Of a stretch of DNA of 64,000 nt, positions 8,384-17,706 are shown piece by piece. The DNA is taken from assembly GCF_030063335.1 (NCBI RefSeq), contig NZ_JASISW010000005.1, positions 186,001-250,000 of the forward strand, written 5' to 3'. Every line of letters begins with the position of its first letter. Within the stretch, counting starts at the first letter, position 1. Under the pieces are notes generated by a model that worked only from the letters and a program-made list of their open reading frames with translations, had not been told where the DNA came from and searched no databases. The translations under genes were made by a program, and so were the position numbers. Source of the stretch: Rhodococcus sp. G-MC3 (lineage in GTDB: Bacteria > Actinomycetota > Actinomycetes > Mycobacteriales > Mycobacteriaceae).

Positions 8384-10115
8384 CGGTAGGCGCGAGAATC
8401 GCGAAAGAATGGCCGGGAATCCTCGTTGCCGAACCGGTTTCGTCCGAGATCGGTGGCTCCCAGGCCAGTAGCGGGGTACCACCGACTGGAACTGTCACCT
8501 CGTTCGCCGACAAGTTGCACACCACTCGAAGCGTTCCGCGGTGCACCACGATCCAGCGTTCGTCCTCGTCGTAGTCCACCGTCAGGTTTGCGAGCCACGG
8601 ATCGGTCAGCTCCGCGTATTGCTTCCGTAAGGCGAGCAAGCCTCGGTAGACGTCGAGGAGCCGTCCGTGCTCAGCGGTCTCGAGTTCGGACCAATCGAGC
8701 TTGGATCTGGTGAACGTCTCCGGATCCTGCGGATCGGGAATTTCCTCACTTTTCCAACCATGCTCGGCGAACTCGGCTTTTCGGCCCTCTGCAGTGGCTT
8801 TGCCCAGCTCGGGTTCCGGATGAGAGGTGAAGAACTGGAAGGGTGTCGACGCACCCCACTCCTCACCCATAAATAGCATCGGGGTGTACGGGGACGCCAG
8901 AACCAGTGCAGCTTTGACCGCGAGTTGGCCGGGGGAGAGGTAGAACCCCGGGCGGTCGCCGATCGCACGGTTGCCCACCTGATCGTGCGTCGTCGTGTAG
9001 GCGACGAACGAGCTGGCTGGGATTCGTCTGGTATCGACGGGTCTGCCGTGGCTACGGCCGCGGAAGCTCGAGTAGGTTCCGGCATGGAAGAAACCTTGTC
9101 GCAGTGTGCTCGCAAGCCCCTGCAAGGAACCGAAATCGCCGTAGTACCCTTGCCGTTCGCCGGAGACGGCAGCGTGAATCGCATGGTGGATGTCGTCGTC
9201 CCATTGCGCGTCGAGACCGTAGCCGCCACCGGACCTGGCCGTGACGATGCTTGCGTCGTTGAGATCGCTCTCCGCGATCAGTGTCAACGGTTTGCCGAGA
9301 TGGGCCGCAAGTCGGCGAGTGTCGACCGCCAGTTCCTCCAGTAGATGCACCGCGGTGTGATCGACGATGGCGTGCACGGCGTCCAGGCGAAGTCCGTCGA
9401 TATGAAATTCGGAGAACCATCGAAGTGCATTCTCGATCGCATAGCGCCTGACCGCCCCGGACTCCGCTTCGGCGTAGTTGATCGCCTGTCCCCAGCTGTT
9501 CGCCCCCTGCGCCATGTACGGGCCGAATCGCTCCAGATAGTTACCCGACGGCCCCAGATGGTTGTAGACGACATCGAGGATGACACCAAGGCCGCGGCCG
9601 TGACAGGCGTCGACGAGTCGCTGCAAGCCGTCGGGTCCGCCGTACCCTTCGTGCACGGTGTACCAGAGCACGCCGTCGTATCCCCAGTTGTGTTCGCCGT
9701 TGAACCCGTTGACCGGCATCAACTCCACGAACGTCACGCCGAGTTCGACCAAGTGATCGAGCTTGTCGATGGCCGCGTCGAATGTTCCCGCTGCAGTGAA
9801 GGTTCCGACGTGAAGCTCGTAGATCACCCCGCCGGGTAGCTGCCTGCCGGTCCATGACCCATCGGTCCAGGCGGCCTTGTCGAGGGTGTGCAGCTGGGAG
9901 GGTGAGTGGACTCCCTCCGGCTGCCGTGGCGACCTCGGATCAGGGATGATCGCGTCGTCGTCGTCGAGCACGAACCCGTACCGGCTGTCCAGCTTCGCTT
10001 CTACGTCTGCATGCCACCAGCCGCCATCCCCCCTCTGCATGGGGAGGGTTTCGCCGTCCACGTTCACGCGAACGGATGTCGGTGTCGGAGCCCAAACTTC
10101 GAACCGGTGAGTCAT
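8364..10115 (-). CDS. treZ: Malto-oligosyltrehalose trehalohydrolase
   Basis: A 583-residue GH13 enzyme that releases trehalose from the maltooligosyl-trehalose made by TreY; it acts in the cytoplasm. Seen in order: N-terminal beta-sandwich (FEVWAPTPTSVRVNVDGE), the catalytic barrel with DVVYNHLGPSGNYL, nucleophile motif GLRLDAVHAI, acid/base region LIAESDLND and the aspartate motif YTTTHDQVGNRA, then FMGEEWGASTPFQFF typical of TreZ. The ATG overlaps the treY stop (ATGA), so it is third in the leftward treX-treY-treZ operon. The stop codon lies within the long terminator hairpin. Confidence 0.96.
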   Translation of the reverse strand: MTHRFEVWAPTPTSVRVNVDGETLPMQRGDGGWWHADVEAKLDSRYGFVLDDDDAIIPDPRSPRQPEGVHSPSQLHTLDKAAWTDGSWTGRQLPGGVIYELHVGTFTAAGTFDAAIDKLDHLVELGVTFVELMPVNGFNGEHNWGYDGVLWYTVHEGYGGPDGLQRLVDACHGRGLGVILDVVYNHLGPSGNYLERFGPYMAQGANSWGQAINYAEAESGAVRRYAIENALRWFSEFHIDGLRLDAVHAIVDHTAVHLLEELAVDTRRLAAHLGKPLTLIAESDLNDASIVTARSGGGYGLDAQWDDDIHHAIHAAVSGERQGYYGDFGSLQGLASTLRQGFFHAGTYSSFRGRSHGRPVDTRRIPASSFVAYTTTHDQVGNRAIGDRPGFYLSPGQLAVKAALVLASPYTPMLFMGEEWGASTPFQFFTSHPEPELGKATAEGRKAEFAEHGWKSEEIPDPQDPETFTRSKLDWSELETAEHGRLLDVYRGLLALRKQYAELTDPWLANLTVDYDEDERWIVVHRGTLRVVCNLSANEVTVPVGGTPLLAWEPPISDETGSATRIPGHSFAILAPTAPVSGW

Positions 10116-12514
10116 GCGTCGCTCTTTTCTGAATTCTCGGCAGCGGGTTGATCACGTACCAACAGCGCCACCGGCAGCTCGCCGAACACGGTCTCGGCGT
10201 AAATCTCGCCCGAGTGGACCGAATCGGTCAGCCGATCACGCCACAGTCCTGGTGGAAGTACCACCGATGTCGATCCCCAACCCTGCGAGGCCAAGGTGAG
10301 GGAGTGCCGGGTTGCGAGTGCGATGACGTCGGCCACCCCGGACAGTGGACCCCGTGCACAACCGATCACGTGCGCCGCAGCGGGCCCGGAAGCGTGAATC
10401 GGCGCGTAGGTTCCGCCGACGAAACTTTCGCTACGCTCCCGCCTCAGGTGCAATGCTGCCTTGACTACTCGGAACTTCGCTGCTCCGTTGGCTTCGATTG
10501 CAGGCGTGGCGGTGTCGGTGAGTCTCTGCCGGCGCAGGGTGTAGTCGACGGGTCGACGGTTGTCGGGGTCGACGAGGGAGTCTTCCCAGAGTTCGGTGCC
10601 CTGGTAGACGTCGGGGATTCCGGGCCCGACGAGGTGAAGTAGTTTCTGCGCCAGGGCGTCGCTGCGTCCGTGCGGATCGAGACGCGCGACGAGCATCGTG
10701 ACCGAGTCGGCAATCGATCCTTGCAGGATCGAGTCGAGCCACTGATGGACCGAGGACTCGAAGGTCTCGTCGACATCGCTCCATCCGGTGCGGAGTCCGG
10801 CTTCGCGTATGGCCTTCTCCGCGTACGCATGTATACGGGCACGGAGTTCGTCGGTGATCCGGCCGTCGACCGGCCAGACGCCGAACAGGTTCTGCCACAA
10901 GAAAAGTCCGGTGGCGCCGTCCGGGCTTGGAGCGAGGACTTCCCAGTCTGCTGTGCACCGTGTCCAGAGTTCCGGTGTCTGCGACAGAACGCCGATACGA
11001 GCGCGAACATCTTCACCGCGTTTGGTGTCGTGCGTCGACAATGTGGTCATGGCAGCGGGCCACCGCACTGCGCGATCGGCGTTCGCGAGGTGGAACTGGG
11101 CGGGAGTGACACCGAATTCTGACGGTTCGCCGCCGACTTCCTGAAGTGAGACCAGACGTGTGGCGCGGTAGAACAGGCAGTCTTCGACGCCCTTGGCGGT
11201 GACCGCGCCGGTGACCTGTTCGAATCTCACCGCGGATTCGCCACCTGCGATCAGAGCGGCAGTGATCGCCTCCAGGCCTTCCTCGAGTTCTGGTTGTTCG
11301 GCCGTGAGGGTTCCGATCACGCGAGCGATCGTGCCGGCGAGGGGAGCGTAGTCGGAGCGGTAGTACGGCATGCGTGCTAGGAGTGCTACAAGTGCTGCTG
11401 CGATCGAATCGGCGGGAACGGTGGTTCCTGACTCGGCGACCACGGCCCTGGTCAGACGTCGCACCTCAGGTGCGAGATCTCCCTGTGCAACTCCAGCTTT
11501 GAGGTCGCGTTCTCGTGCATGCAACCATGCCGCATCCCCTGATGCGCCCGTTCTGGCCAGGGAAAGTTCGCCGAGAGAGAGCATCCCTGCTTGGTCGACG
11601 AGAACTCCGCCGATGTCGGCGAGCGCGTCGTAACCCGTGGTTCCGTCGACCGGTAGCGATTCGTCCAACGGCTCACCGCGGGCCAGGATCTTCTCGATCA
11701 CCAGCCAGCGGTCCGGGCCGATCAGCTCACGCAATTCGTCCAGATAGCCTGCAGGATCGGCGAGTCCATCCGGATGGTCCACTCGCAATCCGTCGACGAG
11801 GTCGTCGGCCATCCAACTCGACACCTGACTGTGGGAGGCGGTGAAGACGTCGAAATCCTCCTGACGCAACCCTGCCAATCCGTTGACCGAGAAGAACCGC
11901 CGGTATCCGACGAGTCCGGCCTTCCAATTGACGAGTCGGTAAGCCTGACGGTCGTGGACAGCCTGCGCATCGCCGTCGTCGGTGCCTTCGGCGATGGGAA
12001 AGCGGTGTTCGTAGTAGGCGAGCAGCGGCTTTTCTTCGGAACGGTCGACGGTCAGTTCCGCGACGTCGCTCTCGGAGCCGAGGACCGGCAGTGCGACCTT
12101 GCCGTCGGCACCGTTGTCGGTGGCCCAGTCGATGTCGAAGAAGGTCGCGAACTCGGACGCTCTCCCCTTGCCGAGCACATCCCACCACCACTGGTTCTGT
12201 CGTGGATCGTCGACGCCGACGTGATTCGGCACGATGTCGATGATCGCGCCCATGCCGCGCGAATGCAGTTCGGCCACCAGAGCTTCGAGAGCTTCTCTGC
12301 CGCCGAGGGCGGGGGAGACCGTGGTGGGGTCGACGACGTCGTAGCCGTGAGTCGATCCTTCGGTTGCTGTCAGCACCGGCGACAGATAGGCGTGAGTGAC
12401 TCCGAGGTCGTCGAGGTAATCGACGATCCCTCGGGCGTCCTCCAGCGTGAAGCCGTCCCCACGCAGTTGCAGTCGATATGTGCTGGATGGAATCGGCCGC
12501 GAGGGGGTCAACAC
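10112..12514 (-). CDS. treY: Malto-oligosyltrehalose synthase
   Basis: An 800-residue GH13 enzyme that isomerises the terminal alpha-1,4 link of a maltodextrin to alpha,alpha-1,1. Family signatures are the N-terminal PSSTYRLQLRGDGFTLEDA, IVDYLDDLGVTHAYLSPVL, IDIVPNHVGVDDPRQNQWWW, GLRVDHPDGLADPAGYL with the catalytic aspartate, LVIEKILARGEPL with the glutamate, and TTLSTHDTKRGEDVRARI. The start is GTG at 12514, four bases after the treX stop. It overlaps treZ by four bases, so the two are probably translationally coupled. Confidence 0.96.
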   Translation of the reverse strand: MLTPSRPIPSSTYRLQLRGDGFTLEDARGIVDYLDDLGVTHAYLSPVLTATEGSTHGYDVVDPTTVSPALGGREALEALVAELHSRGMGAIIDIVPNHVGVDDPRQNQWWWDVLGKGRASEFATFFDIDWATDNGADGKVALPVLGSESDVAELTVDRSEEKPLLAYYEHRFPIAEGTDDGDAQAVHDRQAYRLVNWKAGLVGYRRFFSVNGLAGLRQEDFDVFTASHSQVSSWMADDLVDGLRVDHPDGLADPAGYLDELRELIGPDRWLVIEKILARGEPLDESLPVDGTTGYDALADIGGVLVDQAGMLSLGELSLARTGASGDAAWLHARERDLKAGVAQGDLAPEVRRLTRAVVAESGTTVPADSIAAALVALLARMPYYRSDYAPLAGTIARVIGTLTAEQPELEEGLEAITAALIAGGESAVRFEQVTGAVTAKGVEDCLFYRATRLVSLQEVGGEPSEFGVTPAQFHLANADRAVRWPAAMTTLSTHDTKRGEDVRARIGVLSQTPELWTRCTADWEVLAPSPDGATGLFLWQNLFGVWPVDGRITDELRARIHAYAEKAIREAGLRTGWSDVDETFESSVHQWLDSILQGSIADSVTMLVARLDPHGRSDALAQKLLHLVGPGIPDVYQGTELWEDSLVDPDNRRPVDYTLRRQRLTDTATPAIEANGAAKFRVVKAALHLRRERSESFVGGTYAPIHASGPAAAHVIGCARGPLSGVADVIALATRHSLTLASQGWGSTSVVLPPGLWRDRLTDSVHSGEIYAETVFGELPVALLVRDQPAAENSEKSDA

Positions 12515-12518
12515 AGTG

Positions 12519-14780
12519 TCAGTCCGTCTTTCGTAGAACGAGGAGTGACCGGGCGGCCACCTTGACCGGTGTACCCGCTTCTATGACGTTCTCACTTGCC
12601 CCGGTGGGAACTGCCGTGTCGAGGGCAACGGTCCATTCCTTGGCATATTCACCGTCCGGCGTTTGAAACTCGATGCTTTCGTGATGTGCGTTGAAGCACA
12701 ACAGGAACGAGTCGTCGACGACTCGCTCACCGCGCAGATTGGGTTCGGGAATGCCGTCGCCGTTGAGGAATGCGGTGAGGCTCTTGCCGAATCCGCTGTC
12801 CCAGTCCTCCGGAGTCATTTCCTCTCCGGCAGGGGTGAGCCAGGCGATATCGCGTGCCTGCTCGCCGGTGCGAATTGGTCGGCCCTCGAAGAACCGCCTG
12901 CGCCGGAACACCGGATGGTTGTTACGCAGTGCAATGGCAGCTTTTGTGAACTCGATGAGGTCGGCATTCGTCTCGGCGAGAGACCAGTCCATCCACGCGA
13001 GTTCGGAGTCCTGGCAGTACACGTTGTTGTTGCCCTGCTGGGTGCGTCCGAGTTCGTCGCCGTGCGCAATCATCGGGGTGCCCTGGCTCAGCAGCAGAGT
13101 GGCCATGATGTTGCGGATCTGGCGGCCCCTCAGATCGAGGATTTCGGGGTCGTCCGTTGGACCCTCCACTCCACAGTTCCACGATCGGTTGTGGCTTTCG
13201 CCGTCGTTGTTGTCTTCGCCGTTGGCGTCGTTGTGCTTCTCGTTGTACGAGACCAGGTCGTTGAGAGTGAATCCGTCGTGGGCGATGACGAAGTTGATGC
13301 TGGCACCGGGACGCCTGCCGGTCGCCTCGTAGAGGTCGGAGGATCCGGTGAGCCGCGATGCGAACTCGCCCAATGTTGCCGGTTCACCTCGCCAGTAGTC
13401 GCGCACGGTGTCGCGGTACTTGCCGTTCCACTCGGTCCACAGCCCTGGGAAGTTGCCGACCTGGTAGCCGCCCTCACCGATGTCCCACGGCTCGGCGATC
13501 AGTTTGACCTGACTGACAATCGGGTCCTGCTGCACAAGGTCGAAAAACGCGCTGAGTCGATCGACGTCGTGCAGTTCGCGAGCCAGCGTGGACGCGAGGT
13601 CGAAGCGAAAGCCGTCGACGTGCATTTCGGTGACCCAGTAACGCAGCGAATCCATGATCAGCTGAAGCGTGTGCGGGTGGCGGGCGTTGAGGCTGTTGCC
13701 CGTGCCCGTGTAGTCCATGTAGTGGGCAGAGTCGCCGTCGACCACGCGGTAGTACGCGGCGTTGTCGATGCCGCGGAAGCTGATGGTCGGGCCCATGTGG
13801 TTACCCTCGGCCGTGTGGTTGTAGACGACGTCGAGAATCACCTCGATGCCTGCTGCGTGGAACGCGCGGACCATCGCCTTGAACTCGGTGACCGCGGCAC
13901 CGGCCGTCGGGTTCGAGGAGTAGTCGGCGTGCGGTGCGAGGAAGCCGAAGGTGTTGTACCCCCAGTAGTTTCGCAAACCCTGGTCGAGGAGTGTCTGATC
14001 CTGCATGAACTGATGCACCGGCATCAGTTCGATCGCCGTGATCCCGAGGTTCAACAGGTGATCGATGATCGCGGGGTGAGCGAGACCGGCGTACGTCCCA
14101 CGGAGCGACTCAGGCACGTCGGGGTGCTGGATCGTCATGCCCTTGACGTGTGCTTCGTAGATCACGGTCTCGTGGTACGGACGCTTGGGCGCGCGGTCGG
14201 CTTGCCAGTCGAAGAACGGGTTGATGACGACGGTCGTCATCGTGTGGCCGAGTGAGTCGTGCTGCGGGAAATCCTCGCGCTGTGAGTCGTCGTGCGCGAT
14301 CGGGTTCGGCTCGACGACCTCCTCTTCTGGATCGTCGAGGTCTTCACCATCCTCGAACGGCCGGTCCTCGAGCGCGTTTTCCGGCGCCGTGGGGGAGTCG
14401 TCGGCTTCGGGGATGTCGAGGCTGTAGGAGAACAGTGATCGGTCACCGTCGAAGTCGCCTTCGAACGCCTTCCCGTACGGGTCCAGAAGTAGTTTGCTGG
14501 GGTCGCAACGGTGTCCTGCGCTTGGATCCCAGGGTCCGTGGACGCGGTAGCCGTACTTCTGGCCGGGGATAATCGACGGCAGGTATGCGTGCCAGACGTA
14601 CCCGTCGGACTCCTCGAATCGAATGCGTCTCTCAGTTCCGTCGTCGGCGATCAAGCAGAGGTCGACGGCCTCTGCGACCTCGGAGAACAGTGCGAAGTTG
14701 GTGCCCGCTCCGTCGTACGTGGCACCGAGCGGATACGCGGATCCAGGCCACACTTCGATCGCGGGTGATTCGACAGACAT
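12519..14780 (-). CDS. treX: Glycogen debranching enzyme GlgX/TreX
   Basis: A 753-residue GH13 debranching enzyme that trims alpha-1,6 branches of glycogen so that TreY and TreZ can turn the linear chains into trehalose. Visible are the N-terminal CBM48 sandwich (YPLGATYDGAGTNFALFSE), ELMPVHQFMQD, LDVVYNHTAEGN, DGFRFDLASTLAR with the nucleophile, LIAEPWDIGEGGYQVG with the acid/base, and FVIAHDGFTLNDL. First gene of the leftward operon; ATG preceded by AAGG. Between the sandwich and SLGHTMTTVVINPFFDW there is a very acidic insertion of roughly 45 residues (about 14265-14410) not typical for GlgX. Confidence 0.95.
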   Translation of the reverse strand: MSVESPAIEVWPGSAYPLGATYDGAGTNFALFSEVAEAVDLCLIADDGTERRIRFEESDGYVWHAYLPSIIPGQKYGYRVHGPWDPSAGHRCDPSKLLLDPYGKAFEGDFDGDRSLFSYSLDIPEADDSPTAPENALEDRPFEDGEDLDDPEEEVVEPNPIAHDDSQREDFPQHDSLGHTMTTVVINPFFDWQADRAPKRPYHETVIYEAHVKGMTIQHPDVPESLRGTYAGLAHPAIIDHLLNLGITAIELMPVHQFMQDQTLLDQGLRNYWGYNTFGFLAPHADYSSNPTAGAAVTEFKAMVRAFHAAGIEVILDVVYNHTAEGNHMGPTISFRGIDNAAYYRVVDGDSAHYMDYTGTGNSLNARHPHTLQLIMDSLRYWVTEMHVDGFRFDLASTLARELHDVDRLSAFFDLVQQDPIVSQVKLIAEPWDIGEGGYQVGNFPGLWTEWNGKYRDTVRDYWRGEPATLGEFASRLTGSSDLYEATGRRPGASINFVIAHDGFTLNDLVSYNEKHNDANGEDNNDGESHNRSWNCGVEGPTDDPEILDLRGRQIRNIMATLLLSQGTPMIAHGDELGRTQQGNNNVYCQDSELAWMDWSLAETNADLIEFTKAAIALRNNHPVFRRRRFFEGRPIRTGEQARDIAWLTPAGEEMTPEDWDSGFGKSLTAFLNGDGIPEPNLRGERVVDDSFLLCFNAHHESIEFQTPDGEYAKEWTVALDTAVPTGASENVIEAGTPVKVAARSLLVLRKTD

Positions 14781-14814
14781 GAACGAAACCTTACTGTGGA
14801 CGGAAAGAACCGGC

Positions 14815-14964
14815 TCACCACCAACCGGTCGCCGAGGCGATTTGCCGACCCAACTCCGTGGTCAGGGTACGCATCGAGGTGGCGGTCAGGTGATGTTCGT
14901 CGCGATAGATCACGACGGTGCCTTGAACCGCACGGCAGACGGGTCCGTCGCCCACCGCTTTGGT
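14815..14964 (-). pseudogene. C-terminal remnant of an acyltransferase-3/SGNH membrane O-acyltransferase
   Basis: The last 50 or so codons of a leftward frame (KAVGDGPVCRAVQGTVV, IYRDEHHLTATSMRTL) read like the end of the SGNH domain of OatA-like acyltransferases, including the D..H catalytic pair region YRDEHHLTA. Nothing upstream in this frame resembles the rest of such a protein; a rare TTA codon and then non-homologous sequence precede it, and another gene starts at 15129. In M. tuberculosis the gene next to treX is Rv1565c, an acyltransferase of this family, which supports a deleted orthologue. Confidence 0.65.
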
Positions 14965-15128
14965 CAGTAAGTGTCGTGCGCGTCCAATCGAGACAGTCGA
15001 GCCAGCAGACGTCCATCGCGGCTTAGGGGCTTGCGCACTTATAAAGCGTGTGCAACTATTTATGACGCGCCTGCAACTTATAGCGCACGCCACATTTGGG
15101 CGAACGCGTCGATCAAGGAGGGCACGAA

Positions 15129-16301
15129 ATGCCGTTGGGACTACTCGCACTTGCAATCGGTGGATTCGGGATCGGACTGACCGAGTTCGTGATCATGGGA
15201 CTTCTCCCGGAAGTTGCGGCAGACTTCGACGTCACCGAAGCTGTCGCAGGCTGGCTCATCACCGGGTACGCGCTCAGCGTCGTCGTCGGCGCAGTCGGCG
15301 TGACCGCGCTCGTCACGCGCTTCCCCCGCAAGAATGTTCTCGTCGCATTACTGGGGCTGTTCATCGCCGGTAACTTCATGTCGGCCGTCGCGGGTTCCTA
15401 CGAAGCGATGATGGTGGGCCGCGTCGTCGCAGCGCTGTGTCACGGTGCATTCTTCGGAATCGGAGCTGTCGTTGCGGCATCTCTGGTCGCGCCGAACAAG
15501 AAGGCCGGTGCAATCGCCATGATGTTCGCCGGTCTCACTGCAGCCAACGTTCTCGGCGTCCCCTTCGGCACGTTTCTCGGTCAGACCCACGGGTGGCGGT
15601 CGACGTTCTGGGCCATCACGGTCATCGGCGTGATTGCACTCATCGGCATCGTCGCACTTGTCCCACGCTCCGACGGCGATGCGCCGACAAGTCTTCGCAG
15701 TGAGATGCGTGCCTTCCGTAGCGGCCAGGTGTGGTTCTCGATCGCTATCACCGTCCTCGGATACGGCGGCATGTTCGGAGCATTCACCTACATCGCGTAC
15801 ACGCTCACCGAGGTCAGCGGATTTACGTCATCGTCGGTCCCTTGGCTACTCGTCCTCTTCGGCGTCGGCTTGTTCGTCGGAAACTACCTCGGTGGCAAAG
15901 CCGCTGACCGAAATCTGACCGTCACTCTGCTATCACTGCTCTCCGTGCTGACTGTCGTCCTCGTGGTCTTCGCGTTCTCGGCGGAAAGCCAACTTGCGAC
16001 CGTCATCTCTCTGTTCCTCATGGGTGCTTTCGGGTTCGCAACCGTCCCGGCTCTGCAGATGCGTGTGATGTCCTTCGCAACGGAGGCTCCCACGATGGCC
16101 TCGGGTGCGAACATCGCAGCCTTCAACCTCGGCAATGCGCTCGGGGCGTGGCTCGGTGGAGTCACCATCAGCGCTGGACTCGGATACACCTCGCCTATCT
16201 GGGCAGGGGCGATGATCACCGTCGCCGCAGTCGTCGTGCTTCTCGTCGCTACAGCGCGGATGCGGGTCACCGCAGCCGCGGCGGAAACCGTCAGCGTCTG
16301 A
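15129..16301 (+). CDS. MFS transporter, DHA1 12-TM drug/sugar efflux type
   Basis: A 390-residue MFS protein with 12 predicted TM helices starting LGLLALAIGGFGIGLTEFVI, which is the signature of the AraJ/Cmx/YdhP-like DHA1 branch. The region after TM2 reads TALVTRFPRKNVLVA and TM5 holds NVLGVPFGTFLGQTHGWR. The ATG at 15129 follows AAGGAGG (about 15115-15121), which decides the start over an in-frame ATG 33 bases upstream. The upstream 15030-15100 region is AT-rich for this genome with repeated CAACTTATA-like words. Substrate unknown; chloramphenicol or purine/arabinose export are known for relatives. Confidence 0.88.
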   Translation: MPLGLLALAIGGFGIGLTEFVIMGLLPEVAADFDVTEAVAGWLITGYALSVVVGAVGVTALVTRFPRKNVLVALLGLFIAGNFMSAVAGSYEAMMVGRVVAALCHGAFFGIGAVVAASLVAPNKKAGAIAMMFAGLTAANVLGVPFGTFLGQTHGWRSTFWAITVIGVIALIGIVALVPRSDGDAPTSLRSEMRAFRSGQVWFSIAITVLGYGGMFGAFTYIAYTLTEVSGFTSSSVPWLLVLFGVGLFVGNYLGGKAADRNLTVTLLSLLSVLTVVLVVFAFSAESQLATVISLFLMGAFGFATVPALQMRVMSFATEAPTMASGANIAAFNLGNALGAWLGGVTISAGLGYTSPIWAGAMITVAAVVVLLVATARMRVTAAAAETVSV

Positions 16302-16484
16302 ATCCAGCGCACCGACCAGCGCGGCGGGTTCGTCCACCTGCACCGCGACTGAACTGACAGAACCTTCGACGCGCCACTTCGCGAGCGCCGCAGGCACCAT
16401 CACATCGATGGAGTCCCTAAGCTCGATAGCCGGAGCACCATCACGATCAAGATCTTTACGGGCAACCTCGCCGTCACACGTCAA

Positions 16485-16513
16485 TGGCCCCGAGCGTCTC
16501 GCTCGGGACCATT
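16485..16513. terminator. Hairpin between convergent MFS and msrA genes
   Basis: ATGGCCCCGAGCG at 16485-16497 pairs with CGCTCGGGACCAT at 16501-16513 around a three-base loop, with one mismatch. It lies 13 bases beyond the msrA stop and about 185 bases after the MFS stop; a likely terminator for msrBA. No U-tract. Confidence 0.6.
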
Positions 16514-16525
16514 GTGTCGGTACCT

Positions 16526-17044
16526 CTAGGTGGTTGCGGCCTCGCGGTGCGGCAACTTCCAACCCGGACGGGCGAAGTGGCAGGTGTATCCGCTCGGATA
16601 GTTCTGCAGGTAGTCCTGGTGCTCGGTTTCTGCTTCCCAGAACGGACCTGCTGCGGTGACCTCGGTGACGACCTTGCCAGGCCACAACCCCGACGCATCC
16701 ACGTCGGCGATGGTGTCGAGCGCGACCTTCTTCTGCTCGTCGCTGGTGTAGAAGATTGCGGACCGGTAGCTGACTCCGACGTCGTTGCCCTGGCGGTTCT
16801 TAGTCGACGGATCGTGGATCTGGAAGAAGAACTCCAGCAGGTCACGGAACGAGATCACGGACGGGTCGAAGACGATTTCGACCGCTTCGGCGTGCGTGCC
16901 ATGATTGCGGTACGTCGCGTTGTCCACGTCACCGCCGGAATACCCGACGCGCGTCGAGATGACGCCCGGACGATGCCGGATCAGTTCCTGTGCTCCCCAG
17001 AAGCAGCCTCCGGCGAGGTTTGCGGTCTCGGTTGTTGCAGTCAC
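16526..17044 (-). CDS. msrA: Peptide methionine-S-sulfoxide reductase MsrA
   Basis: A 172-residue enzyme repairing the S epimer of methionine sulfoxide in proteins. The catalytic cysteine is in [12 protein letters not shown] (residue 14); other family stretches are [26 protein letters not shown] and [16 protein letters not shown]. The GTG start overlaps the msrB stop (GTGA), making a leftward msrB-msrA operon that repairs both epimers. There is no obvious resolving-cysteine cluster in the short C-terminal tail PHREAATT, so recycling may use a different cysteine or mycoredoxin/thioredoxin directly. Confidence 0.95.
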   Translation of the reverse strand: MTATTETANLAGGCFWGAQELIRHRPGVISTRVGYSGGDVDNATYRNHGTHAEAVEIVFDPSVISFRDLLEFFFQIHDPSTKNRQGNDVGVSYRSAIFYTSDEQKKVALDTIADVDASGLWPGKVVTEVTAAGPFWEAETEHQDYLQNYPSGYTCHFARPGWKLPHREAATT

Positions 17045-17520
17045 TTCTGCGCTCCTTCTTTACTTCCGTCGTTCGGCGTCTCGAACTGTGCGCGATATTC
17101 ACCGTAGCCCTCGGCCTCGAAGTCAGCCAGCGGCACGAACCGCAGCGATGCCGAATTCATGCAGTACCGAAGGCCGCCGTCGACCTTCGGTCCGTCCTTG
17201 AACAGATGACCGAGGTGGATGTCGCCAACTGCCGAACGGACCTCGGTGCGGACCATCAGGTGGCTGAAATCTCGCTTTTCGACGATTCCCTCCGCATCGA
17301 CGGGTTTGGTGAAACTCGGCCATCCCGAACCGGACTCGAACTTGTCGGCCGAGGAGAACAGCGGCTCACCCGTCACGACGTCGACGTAGAGTCCGGCTTC
17401 GTGGTTGTCCCAGTACTCGTTCGAGAATGGGCGTTCGGTCCCGTTTTCCAGCGCCACGTGGCGTTGCTCGGGCGTCAGCTTCTCGACCGACTTCGGATCT
17501 CGTGATCGCGGGCGCGTCAT
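17041..17520 (-). CDS. msrB: Peptide methionine-R-sulfoxide reductase MsrB
   Basis: A 159-residue MsrB. Catalytic motif [13 protein letters not shown] is near the C-terminus, preceded by [17 protein letters not shown], and the N-terminal half has [20 protein letters not shown] and [12 protein letters not shown]. The two CxxC zinc-binding pairs found in many MsrB proteins are absent (PLFSSADKF stands where one would be), so this is the zinc-free form. ATG at 17520 has GGAAGG upstream; an in-frame start 10 codons earlier lacks one. First gene of the msrB-msrA operon. Confidence 0.95.
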   Translation of the reverse strand: MTRPRSRDPKSVEKLTPEQRHVALENGTERPFSNEYWDNHEAGLYVDVVTGEPLFSSADKFESGSGWPSFTKPVDAEGIVEKRDFSHLMVRTEVRSAVGDIHLGHLFKDGPKVDGGLRYCMNSASLRFVPLADFEAEGYGEYRAQFETPNDGSKEGAQK

Positions 17521-17537
17521 CGTGTGTCCTTCCCTTA

Positions 17538-17564
17538 CGTGTCGGGGCACTTCGGCCCCACACG
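17538..17564. other. Hairpin upstream of msrB
   Basis: CGTGT-C-GGGGC (17538-17548) can pair with GCCCCACACG (17555-17564), a 10-bp stem with one bulged base. It lies 18 bases upstream of the msrB start in the gap to secA2, so it could be a 5' leader structure or part of an operator. No function is shown. Confidence 0.35.
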
Positions 17565-17706
17565 ATTCAACGCTGTGCAGACGCTGGTATTCCGTTGACT
17601 TTCAGCTCGTCGGGAGCCCTTGACAACCGCGCGCCCAGGTACCCCCCATCGACATCAGTAGGCTTGACCGAGACGGTGTATTACCGTCGCGGCTCGCGTC
17701 GTAATC

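Noticed and set aside
12663-14255. 530-codon rightward frame opposite treX
   Set aside because: Valine/arginine-rich antisense shadow caused by GC bias; treX shows all family motifs.
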